The position numbers and the translations under genes are program-made. Of a DNA stretch of 22,968 nt, positions 1 through 6,348 are shown piece after piece; within the stretch, counting starts at the first letter, position 1; each line of letters begins with the position of its first letter. The notes under the pieces were generated by a model. It saw nothing but the letters and a program-made list of their open reading frames with translations, ran no database searches and was not told the origin of the DNA. This stretch comes from CALMEH01 sp964548225 (GTDB lineage Bacteria > Acidobacteriota > Blastocatellia > Pyrinomonadales > Pyrinomonadaceae). The stretch spans positions 1 to 22,968 of the forward strand of contig CAZJQP010000081.1 in assembly GCA_964548225.1 (NCBI GenBank), read 5' to 3'.

Positions 1-14
1 TTGCGCTCCAGTCA
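1..14. repeat. Truncated copy of a dispersed GC-rich repeat end
   Basis: The first 14 bases (TTGCGCTCCAGTCA, shared up to base 13) match the right end of the 153-bp inverted-repeat element at 20009-20161. A related copy ends at 10938. The rest of this copy would lie to the left of the window. Confidence 0.6.
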
Positions 15-70
15 GTTGAATTATGCACCCCCTTCAGTTAATTTGCACGGACTCTGCACGATTTTGGCGG

Positions 71-210
71 CTTCTGCTCAAACTCAATCTACTTCTGCCA
101 AAATTTTTCAGAACCAAACTAAGTTTGATTTACTTCTGCCAAAACTTTTCAGAAGCAAATTGAATTTGATTTGCTTCTGCTAAAACTTGGCAGAGTCAGA
201 AAAATTTTGG
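71..210. repeat. Tandem repeat, 41-bp period
   Basis: The word CTTCTGC begins at 71, 92, 133 and 174. The last three are exactly 41 bp apart and the first is a half period (21 bp) away. Each unit holds a small palindrome (TTCTGCCAAAA...TTTTCAGAA) and an AT-rich AGTTTGATTT or AATTTGATTT half. A degraded inverted copy (TTTTGGCAGA) closes the array near 205-214. The units diverge from each other, so this is an ageing minisatellite. No coding role is supported. It lies directly upstream of the gene at 290. Confidence 0.7.
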
Positions 211-277
211 CAGATGCAACAAAAAGTCCCGACAAGCGTGTTAGAAATTGAATTATCGTAATTCACTAGAATTTATT

Positions 278-283
278 AAGGAG
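278..283 (+). promoter_or_regulatory. Ribosome binding site deciding the start at 290
   Basis: AAGGAG lies 6 nt before the ATG at 290. The in-frame ATG at 248 has no such site, so 290 is chosen as the start. Confidence 0.75.
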
Positions 284-289
284 ATTATT

Positions 290-982
290 ATGGCTATTAA
301 GAAAAGAATTCCAAATGATGAAGAAGGTTTTGATTTGATGTTGCAAAATATGAATGCGAAATGTGCGGGTTACAGCGTTGAACTGAACATTTCAAACGCG
401 CAGTTGACGACTTTGGGAACTAATGCCACGTCGTATCACGAATGTCGGTTGTTAAAAGATCAAATCAACGACACCAAGACGAGCTATACCAGTTTCGTTA
501 AAATCATATTTTCAGGCGACAAGAAAGACCCTTTGCCGCCGACTCCGAACTTGACTTTTAATGTGCCGACTCTGCCTGCCAAACCGGGCATCGAAAAACA
601 AACCAAAGAATTTATCGTCTATCTCGAATCGCAGGACAATTTTACCGAAGCCATCGGGCTGGATTTGGGGTTTTATGAAGAAGTTTCGGATTCTTCTTCG
701 CCCGAAAATTTAATCGGCGATTTTAAGGTCAAAGATGCGTTAGGTTATCAGTTGATAATTTCCTTCAGTCTGCAAGGTCAAGATGCTCTGCGGCTTTCGT
801 GGCGCGTCAAAGGCACAACGGCGTGGACAAATATAACGCTTCCGTCGTCGCCTTACACGCTCGAAGTCGAAGCCGACCCGAACGGTTTGGCGGTAACGCT
901 CGAAATGCAAGCCGTTTTAATCAAAAATAACAAACCCGTCGGCAATACGTCCGATTTGAAAACCGTTTTCGCACGGGCATAA
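290..982 (+). CDS. Hypothetical protein, helical N-terminus plus fibronectin-III-like C-terminal domain
   Basis: Unrecognised 230-aa protein beginning MAIKKRIPNDEEGF. There is no signal peptide or membrane segment, so it is probably cytoplasmic. Residues 1-80 look mainly helical. A proline-rich hinge (PLPPTPNLTF, then PTLPAKPGI) follows, and the last 120 residues are rich in beta-strand patterns with a WRVKGTTAW motif, as in fibronectin-III-like folds. This layout (short helical domain, proline hinge, FN3-like tail) resembles a loosely defined group of small hypothetical proteins from Bacteroidota and related phyla; that comparison is from memory and weak. The gene stands alone between a tandem repeat and an inverted repeat, with no neighbour on the same strand to suggest a role. 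The start is set by AAGGAG at 278. Confidence 0.8.
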   Translation: MAIKKRIPNDEEGFDLMLQNMNAKCAGYSVELNISNAQLTTLGTNATSYHECRLLKDQINDTKTSYTSFVKIIFSGDKKDPLPPTPNLTFNVPTLPAKPGIEKQTKEFIVYLESQDNFTEAIGLDLGFYEEVSDSSSPENLIGDFKVKDALGYQLIISFSLQGQDALRLSWRVKGTTAWTNITLPSSPYTLEVEADPNGLAVTLEMQAVLIKNNKPVGNTSDLKTVFARA

Positions 983-990
983 ATTATTTT

Positions 991-1049
991 TTTAGCCACG
1001 CACTCACACGAAAAAAAATTAGTCTAATTCGTGTAAGCGCGTGGCTAAA
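991..1049. repeat. Long inverted repeat (two-part hairpin)
   Basis: TTTAGCCACGC (991-1001) pairs perfectly with GCGTGGCTAAA (1039-1049). Inside it, ACACGAA (1006-1012) pairs with TTCGTGT (1028-1034). The loop is AT-rich. No T-tract follows the stem on either strand, so a mobile or REP-like palindrome fits better than a canonical terminator, although it could still stop transcription of the gene ending at 982. Confidence 0.7.
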
Positions 1050-1090
1050 AATCTTCGCACTCTTTTTGACCGGCAAGTCAAGATTTCTTC

Positions 1091-1234
1091 TCACTTTACC
1101 GCTTCCATTTTCACTTTCACTGAATCAAACCGTTTTTGTGCTTCTTTGGCTTCGTTTGATTGCGGGTGTCTTGTAATGATCTCGTGCCAGTTTGCGCCGT
1201 TGTAGCGGAAGAGTTTTGTATTGGAGTGAAAAAG
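1091..1234 (-). pseudogene. C-terminal remnant of a TPR-like protein gene
   Basis: Reading the minus strand from 1234 to a TGA at 1091 gives 47 sense codons with protein-like composition, including KLFRYNGANWHEIITRHP and EAKEAQKRFDSVKVKME. The 'W-x-x-I-I-x-R-x-P-x-S-x-x-A-x-x-A-x-x-R' pattern is typical of the last helical hairpin of TPR or outer-membrane-lipoprotein-like proteins. A TAA lies just upstream in frame at 1235-1237 and the only ATG is near the C-terminus, so there is no usable start. I read it as a decayed 3' end left downstream of the copper ATPase gene. Family assignment is inference. Confidence 0.5.
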
Positions 1235-1251
1235 TTAAGTTGATAATTTAT

Positions 1252-3804
1252 TTAAAGATCTCGAATATTTTTTTCCGCTCGTTCGATTTCATTTGTTGAA
1301 GACAATCGCATTGAATTGCCAATTACCGAAACGCTCGATAACAGCATCGCACCGGCGGCGGCAATCGGGTTGAGAATGCCTGTTATTGCCAAACTCATCC
1401 CGAGCGCGTTATAAAAAAATGCCCAGAAAAGATTTTGATGAACGATACGGCGCGTCTTTTTGGAGAGTTTGAAAACGGTAAGGATTTTTTCCAAAGAATT
1501 GCCCGTTAAAACAATGTCGGCAGCTTTCATCGCAATGTCTGTTCCCGACGCAAGCGCAATGCCCAAATCAGCTTCGGCAAGCGCGGGAGCATCATTGATG
1601 CCGTCGCCAATCATCGCAACTTTCAAGCCGGATTTTTGCAGTTTCGCAATCGCGGCGGTCTTGTCCAAAGGCAATGCGGCGGCTTGAAAATCGTTTGCGC
1701 CCGTTTGTTCTGCAATATATTTTGTAGTTTCTACGGAATCGCCCGAAACAATGATTGATTTAATACCGCGTTTCTTTAGCTCGCTGATAATCTGTGCCGC
1801 TTCGGGTTTAATCGAATCACCGAAAGCGAGTGCGCCGCACAATTTTTCGTCAACGCCGAAATAAGCAACGGTTTTCCCTGAAATTTCCCATTCGCGTGTC
1901 TTCTCGGCAAGAGTATTTTCGATTTTTAGTTTTTTATTTTCGAGGAGACGACGATTGCCGACAAAAACTCTTTTGCCGAAAACTTCGCCCGAAATTCCTG
2001 AACCTTTTTCGATTTCGACATTGCTCGCGCTTGGCGGCGTAAGCAAACAATTATCTGCGTGTTGCGTAATTGCTGTGCCGAGCGGATGTTCGGAATATTT
2101 TTCGAGCGCGGCGAGAAGCGGTAGAAATTCGTTTTCAAACTTTTCCGAAATCGTCCGTCGGTCAGTCTGAAAAAGGATTTGGGCATTGCCGATTCCAGCA
2201 AAAGCGGCAGTTTCGAGTTTTTCTTGTGCTACGAGCGCAAAGTCAACAAGTTCAAATTTGCCGGTGGTGATTGTGCCGGTTTTGTCAAAAACAACTGCGT
2301 CGAGATTACACGCTTTTTCCAAAATACTGCTGTCGCCAACCAAAATTCCATTGCGCGAAGCCGCGCCGACTGCCGCCGTTATTGCCAACGGCGTTGCCAA
2401 CCCAAGCGCACACGGACAAGCAATTACCAAAATCGTGATTGCCCGCATCAAGGCTTCGTCAAAACTCGTAAAACCGAAACCGAAGCAAACCGCGAATGTC
2501 AAAAAAGCAACAAAAATCACGCCCGGAACAAAGATTTTGGAAACTTTATCAACCGTTCGTTCAAGATTTGAACGGCTTGAAACAGCGCGTTCAACCAATT
2601 TAATGATTTGTGATAAAGTCGTATCCTGCCCGACTTTTGTCGCACAAATTTGAATGACATTGCCGATGTTCAAACTGCCGGAAACAACCGCGTCGCCCTC
2701 CGTTTTTGAAATCGGATTCGATTCGCCCGTCAGAAGCGATTCGTCGGTGTGTGTTTCACCTCCAATAACAATACCATCCGCCGGAATGCGTTCGCCTGCT
2801 TTAACAACAAAAACATCGCCTTCATTGAGAGCATCAATCGAAACAAATCTTTCAGTATTTCCAACGAAAAGTCGAGCTTTTTTCGGCATCAGACGATAAA
2901 GCATCGAAATCGCGCGGACGGTGCGTTCCTTTGCACCTTTTTCCATCAGTTTGCCGAGCAAAACCAATGTTACAATCGCGGCGGCAGTGTCGAAATAAAC
3001 AAGCGTCTCGCCGCGAAAAGCCTGAATCGAACTGTAAATGTAAGCCGCCAAGATTCCTGTCCCCAAGAGCGTTTCCATCCGAATCGTTTTATTCAGAAGT
3101 CCTCTCCACGCAAGTTGCAAAATCGGTTTCGCAGAATAAAAAATCACCGGCGCGGCGAGAATCATCAAAATAAACGGGAAGAGAAATTTAACAGTCGGGT
3201 TGATCTCCTGAAAATAACCGACGTAAAGCGGCACGCTCAAAGTCATAATGTTGAGCCACAGAAAACCTGACACACCGATTCGCAAAACCAAATCGCGCTT
3301 TTCGGCGACGGAAATTTTGTTGTCGGCATCGAATTCGCTTGTTTTGTAACCGAGTCGTTCAATGTTTTTGGTAATTTTTTCGGGTGGCAGAAACTGCGGA
3401 CAATAGCGAACTTTGACGAGATCGGAAGCAAAAAATGCTTCTGCCGAAACCACGCCGCGTATTTTTTGCAAACTGTGTTCGATGAGCCACGAACACGCCG
3501 CGCACCACATTCCCGAAACGTGCAAAAGCGTTTCCTTAACGGGCGCGTCCGCCGGAATTTGAAAAATCGTGTCAGTTTCTTCCGCACGATTTGAGATTAA
3601 ACCCATTTCGAGACTGCGTTTGAAAACCTCACTTTCGCGGATGTTTTGTCCGCTTGCAATCACGCCGCTTTCTGAAAGAATCAAATAGACGTTTTGGCAA
3701 CCCAGACAGCAAAACTCCTTTGCTTCGCCGCCGTAATTTTGCGAAAAAGAATTGCGTCCGACACTCAGCCCACACAAATCGCAATGTTTTTCCGGTTGGC
3801 TCAT
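1252..3804 (-). CDS. ccoI: Copper-transporting P1B-type ATPase for cbb3 oxidase assembly
   Basis: An 850-aa integral inner-membrane P-type ATPase of the CcoI/FixI class, which moves copper out of the cytoplasm for the CuB centre of cbb3 oxidase. In order: an N-terminal Cys-rich metal-binding region (CDLCG at 8-12, FCCLGC at 31-36), an HMA-like domain with GMWCAAC at 98-104, an actuator TGES at 359-362, the ion-path CPC at 463-465, the phosphorylation motif DKTGT at 507-511, HP at 573-574, and GDGINDAP at 733-740. The length and the extra N-terminal cysteines fit CcoI better than a plain CopA. It is the last gene of the minus-strand respiratory string, 90 bp after a 59-aa membrane protein gene. 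The ribosome site (GGAAAAA) is weak. A housekeeping CopA role cannot be excluded, but the context argues strongly for cbb3 maturation. Confidence 0.93.
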   Translation of the reverse strand: MSQPEKHCDLCGLSVGRNSFSQNYGGEAKEFCCLGCQNVYLILSESGVIASGQNIRESEVFKRSLEMGLISNRAEETDTIFQIPADAPVKETLLHVSGMWCAACSWLIEHSLQKIRGVVSAEAFFASDLVKVRYCPQFLPPEKITKNIERLGYKTSEFDADNKISVAEKRDLVLRIGVSGFLWLNIMTLSVPLYVGYFQEINPTVKFLFPFILMILAAPVIFYSAKPILQLAWRGLLNKTIRMETLLGTGILAAYIYSSIQAFRGETLVYFDTAAAIVTLVLLGKLMEKGAKERTVRAISMLYRLMPKKARLFVGNTERFVSIDALNEGDVFVVKAGERIPADGIVIGGETHTDESLLTGESNPISKTEGDAVVSGSLNIGNVIQICATKVGQDTTLSQIIKLVERAVSSRSNLERTVDKVSKIFVPGVIFVAFLTFAVCFGFGFTSFDEALMRAITILVIACPCALGLATPLAITAAVGAASRNGILVGDSSILEKACNLDAVVFDKTGTITTGKFELVDFALVAQEKLETAAFAGIGNAQILFQTDRRTISEKFENEFLPLLAALEKYSEHPLGTAITQHADNCLLTPPSASNVEIEKGSGISGEVFGKRVFVGNRRLLENKKLKIENTLAEKTREWEISGKTVAYFGVDEKLCGALAFGDSIKPEAAQIISELKKRGIKSIIVSGDSVETTKYIAEQTGANDFQAAALPLDKTAAIAKLQKSGLKVAMIGDGINDAPALAEADLGIALASGTDIAMKAADIVLTGNSLEKILTVFKLSKKTRRIVHQNLFWAFFYNALGMSLAITGILNPIAAAGAMLLSSVSVIGNSMRLSSTNEIERAEKNIRDL

Positions 3805-3825
3805 AATGTTTTATTTTTCCCCACG

Positions 3826-3882
3826 AAACATCCGAAGAACACGAAATTTCTAAGAAGTTTTTTCGTGTTTTTTCGTATGTTT
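3826..3882. repeat. Imperfect inverted repeat between the 59-aa gene and ccoI
   Basis: AAACATCCGAAGAACACGAAA (3826-3846, 21 bases with an internal mismatch) pairs with the complement of 3861-3882 over about 20 positions, with one or two mismatches and a one-base bulge. The loop is about 14 nt. It fills the only sizeable gap before ccoI and could act as an attenuator or mRNA-end stabiliser, or simply be an intergenic palindrome. It shares the TTCGTGT word with the hairpin at 991-1049. Confidence 0.6.
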
Positions 3883-3894
3883 TGCAGACAATCT

Positions 3895-4074
3895 CTAATT
3901 TCCCTGCGAATGCAGAGGTTTGCCTTTTTCATCCAAAATAATTGGATTGGCTTGTCTTGCAATCAGATAAACGGCAATCATAATGCAGATAAAAAGCACC
4001 ATAATCGCACCCAAAACTACCTGTAAAATCGTGCCTTGTTTTTCGTTCCAAAACTTAAATACAACTTGTTTCAT
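3895..4074 (-). CDS. Small single-span membrane protein of the ccoG-ccoI operon
   Basis: A 59-aa product starting MKQVVFKFWNEKQG, then a hydrophobic segment at about residues 16-40 (VVLGAIMVLFICIMIAVYL), then a short polar tail ending HSQGN. Its ATG overlaps the ccoG stop in an ATGA arrangement (4071-4074), the classic sign of translational coupling, and this is the main evidence that it is real. It occupies the place where ccoH/fixH sits in many cbb3 assembly operons, but it is far shorter than CcoH (usually about 150 aa) and I see no CcoH domain. It may be a reduced CcoH or an unrelated small helper. No cysteines suggest metal binding apart from one in the membrane segment. Confidence 0.72.
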   Translation of the reverse strand: MKQVVFKFWNEKQGTILQVVLGAIMVLFICIMIAVYLIARQANPIILDEKGKPLHSQGN

Positions 4075-5465
4075 CGTGTTTCCTTCTCCAATGGCATAAT
4101 GAAAGTTTGTTTAAAAACGTCTTGTGTTTTGTCGGGCGCGGCACGGCTTTCGATTTCAAAATGATTAACTTCTTGATCTAAACTTCTCACGGGAACGGAA
4201 ATTTCAAATTCCTGTTTGATTTCCTCACCTGCCTTTAAAACGATTTCGTTTGACTGCAATGTAAAACGCGCGTCGGGCAAATCTTTGACCGAAAGTGTAA
4301 CGGTTGCGTCCTGTTTTCCGCGATTTGCAAGCGACATTCTAAAAGTATTGTAGATGCGCCCGTCATCACCGATGCGATAGAGCGTTGCACGGTTCGGCGC
4401 GATTTGCACGAGGACATTGTGGCGCAAACTGAAAACGATGCCGAGCGTTGTCGCGTAGATAAAAATAATTGCGAAAACCGCAAAGCGTTTTGCGTCGCGC
4501 AAACCGATTCGTTTTAAGAAATTCGCTTTTTTATCACCCAAAATCTCTCCTTTTTCGCCCCAAGCGTAATGAATCAGAGTGTCTTTGCCGAATTTTCCCA
4601 TTATCAATTTGCATGCATCAACACACTCGCCGCAGTGAATACATTCGATTTGATATGGCGAGTTGCGAATATCAATTCCCATATGGCAAACGCGCACACA
4701 TTTTTTGCATTCGACGCAGATTTCTTCCGGGTCGCGGTATTGCACGACAAGCGTATTGTCATCGCCCAAAATGCCTTGCAGATAACCATAAGGGCAAACT
4801 GTTGTGCAGAATTTTTGGCGCAAAAAAGCAAAATCGGCAAAGGCGATTAAAGTTACAACCGCACCCGCAAATCCGCCTGCGGTTACAATATCAAACGAAA
4901 TGAGCCGCCAAAATAAATCGCGGGGTTCGACAAAATACGAAATGAAAACGAAAGCGAGAAATACCGACGCAATTCCTAATACCGAATAGACTGCGATGTA
5001 ATTCATCCAATTTCTGACTTTCAAACTTTGTTTAGCAAAATGTTTATTTATAAAAGTTTTGATTCGTTCTTCCAAATTTATCGAGGCTTCCGAAAAAATC
5101 ATTTGTGGGCAGAGATAGCCGCAATAAACCCGCCCGTAAAGCATCGAAACGGCGGTGATGACGAACATCAAAAAGAGAAGCGAAAAGAAAATGACGGCAA
5201 ATTCGTTAATCCAAAGTTCAAATCCCGCGAAATAAAATCTTTGACGCGGAATGTCAAAACGCATTAAATTAAAAAACGGCAAGCTGACAAAAACAAAAAA
5301 ACAAACGAAATGTATTATTCTGCGAAGCCGATGCCAATTATATTTTTCGAGTTGAAAATTTTTATTGACGACAGGCAATTTTTTTCTGATGCGCGTCGGT
5401 TTAACAGTTATTTTTTCCACAGCGACTGCGGATTTTTCCGCAATCGTGCCGCTTTCTCCTAACAT
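4071..5465 (-). CDS. ccoG: Cytochrome c oxidase accessory protein CcoG (iron-sulfur membrane protein)
   Basis: A 464-aa inner-membrane protein of the CcoG/FixG/RdxA family. It is involved in cbb3 assembly, where CcoG is known to reduce Cu(II) before delivery to the oxidase. Several hydrophobic helices lie in residues 50-210. A CGYLCPQ motif sits near 115-121, and two ferredoxin-like Cys clusters (CVECKKCVRVCH and CIHCGECVDACK) near 250-285. After a last helix (about 325-347) comes an all-beta C-terminal Ig-like domain, the usual FixG C-terminal module. An upstream in-frame ATG at 5507 would overlap the previous gene and has no ribosome site. GAGGAAA precedes the ATG at 5465, so that start is preferred. 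It overlaps the 59-aa gene by 4 bp. Confidence 0.93.
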   Translation of the reverse strand: MLGESGTIAEKSAVAVEKITVKPTRIRKKLPVVNKNFQLEKYNWHRLRRIIHFVCFFVFVSLPFFNLMRFDIPRQRFYFAGFELWINEFAVIFFSLLFLMFVITAVSMLYGRVYCGYLCPQMIFSEASINLEERIKTFINKHFAKQSLKVRNWMNYIAVYSVLGIASVFLAFVFISYFVEPRDLFWRLISFDIVTAGGFAGAVVTLIAFADFAFLRQKFCTTVCPYGYLQGILGDDNTLVVQYRDPEEICVECKKCVRVCHMGIDIRNSPYQIECIHCGECVDACKLIMGKFGKDTLIHYAWGEKGEILGDKKANFLKRIGLRDAKRFAVFAIIFIYATTLGIVFSLRHNVLVQIAPNRATLYRIGDDGRIYNTFRMSLANRGKQDATVTLSVKDLPDARFTLQSNEIVLKAGEEIKQEFEISVPVRSLDQEVNHFEIESRAAPDKTQDVFKQTFIMPLEKETR

Positions 5466-5491
5466 TTTCGTATTTCCTCTAACTTCAAAAC

Positions 5492-6214
5492 TTACTGCCG
5501 ATGGCAAGCCGGAACTTCATCAACGGTTTGCGCTGAAGCCATCAAAGGCATTACGCCGCGCCCGACAAGAAACAGTCCGAGCAAAAGAACGCTGAATGCC
5601 GCAAGGCGATTCCCGTATCGGGCGATTTTCAAATTGAGCGCGGATGATAAAATTCCGATGCCCAAAAGTGACGCGGCTGTTCCCAAACCGAATGCCGTCA
5701 TTGTTAATGCACCTGCAATGATTGTGCCTGTTGACATTGCTTTGAAAAGCGCGGCATAAATCAAACCGCACGGCATAAATCCGAGCATCAGCCCAAGCGA
5801 AAATTTACCGGCGGCAGATGGCGAAGAAATGCGGCTTCCGAGAGGTTTTAGAAAACGCGAAGTGTAAATCAGCGGATTAAATTTTTGCAATTTTTTGCTT
5901 GGAACAAGGTCGAGCATCAAAACGCCCGCCACAATCATCAGCGCACCGGAAATAATTACGGCGACATTTTCAAATCCGGCGAGATTTCCCAAAAACCCGA
6001 CTGTGCCGCCAAACAATCCGGCAATCACGCCGAGTAATGAATAAGTCAAAATTCGTCCGAGATTATAAAAAAGATGTGCGGAAATTTGCTTGGAAAGTTT
6101 TCGAGAACCAAGTGGAAGACTGTAGGAAAGCACAATCGGTCCGCACATCGAAACACAGTGAAGACTGCTGACCAAACCAAGAACAAAAATGACGTAAATT
6201 TCCCAGAGATTCAT
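5492..6214 (-). CDS. SafE/TauE-like (DsbD_2-type) membrane protein of cbb3 biogenesis
   Basis: A 240-aa protein, almost entirely hydrophobic with about six membrane helices. It begins MNLWEIYVIFVLGLVSSLHC. The N-terminal HCVSMCGP motif and the later GFMPCGLIYAAL motif are hallmarks of the 'sulfite exporter TauE/SafE' or UreH/DsbD_2-type family. Members are often encoded beside ccoG, ccoH and ccoI and are thought to help cbb3 or c-type cytochrome biogenesis, perhaps in metal or thiol handling. The exact substrate is unknown. The ATG at 6214 is chosen because the 15 extra residues from 6259 are encoded by an intergenic repeat-like sequence and look non-native. The ribosome site is weak. It ends 26 bp before ccoG. 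The C-terminal tail carries VDEVPACHRQ. Confidence 0.85.
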   Translation of the reverse strand: MNLWEIYVIFVLGLVSSLHCVSMCGPIVLSYSLPLGSRKLSKQISAHLFYNLGRILTYSLLGVIAGLFGGTVGFLGNLAGFENVAVIISGALMIVAGVLMLDLVPSKKLQKFNPLIYTSRFLKPLGSRISSPSAAGKFSLGLMLGFMPCGLIYAALFKAMSTGTIIAGALTMTAFGLGTAASLLGIGILSSALNLKIARYGNRLAAFSVLLLGLFLVGRGVMPLMASAQTVDEVPACHRQ

Positions 6215-6235
6215 AACACGAATTAAGAAAATCAG

Positions 6236-6340
6236 ACGCAGATGAATGCCGATGGACACGGATTTTTTTTGACAAATATTGAAATTATTTTTTTATAAAA
6301 TCTATTCTTCATCTGCGTTTATCCGCATTAATTTGCGGCT
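6236..6340. repeat. Inverted repeat in the gap before the SafE-like gene
   Basis: ACGCAGATGAA (6236-6246) pairs perfectly with TTCATCTGCGT (6308-6318) across an AT-rich 61-bp loop. Flanking words (GCCGATGGACACGGATT on one side; TTATCCGCATTAATTTGCGGCT on the other) are related degenerate copies of each other. It lies inside the operon between the flavoprotein and SafE-like genes, so it may modulate downstream expression of the assembly genes. Confidence 0.55.
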
Positions 6341-6348
6341 AAATATTC

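Noticed and set aside
1..183. 60-codon plus-strand frame at the window start
   Set aside because: It begins in the GC-rich repeat with a TTG and reads through the 41-bp tandem repeat. Its sequence is repeat translation, with no ribosome site.
71..214. Possible CRISPR array
   Set aside because: Unit spacing is regular, but the whole 41-bp unit is similar between copies, with no unique spacers and no cas genes.
991..1049. Canonical rho-independent terminator
   Set aside because: The stem is strong but no T-tract follows on either strand. It is listed as a repeat instead.
2179..2653. Plus-strand frames of 130 and 155 codons
   Set aside because: They are antisense to the catalytic core of the copper ATPase, whose motifs are intact. 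They are shadow frames.
4469..4903. 144-codon plus-strand frame
   Set aside because: Antisense to the ferredoxin region of ccoG, with biased, non-protein-like composition.
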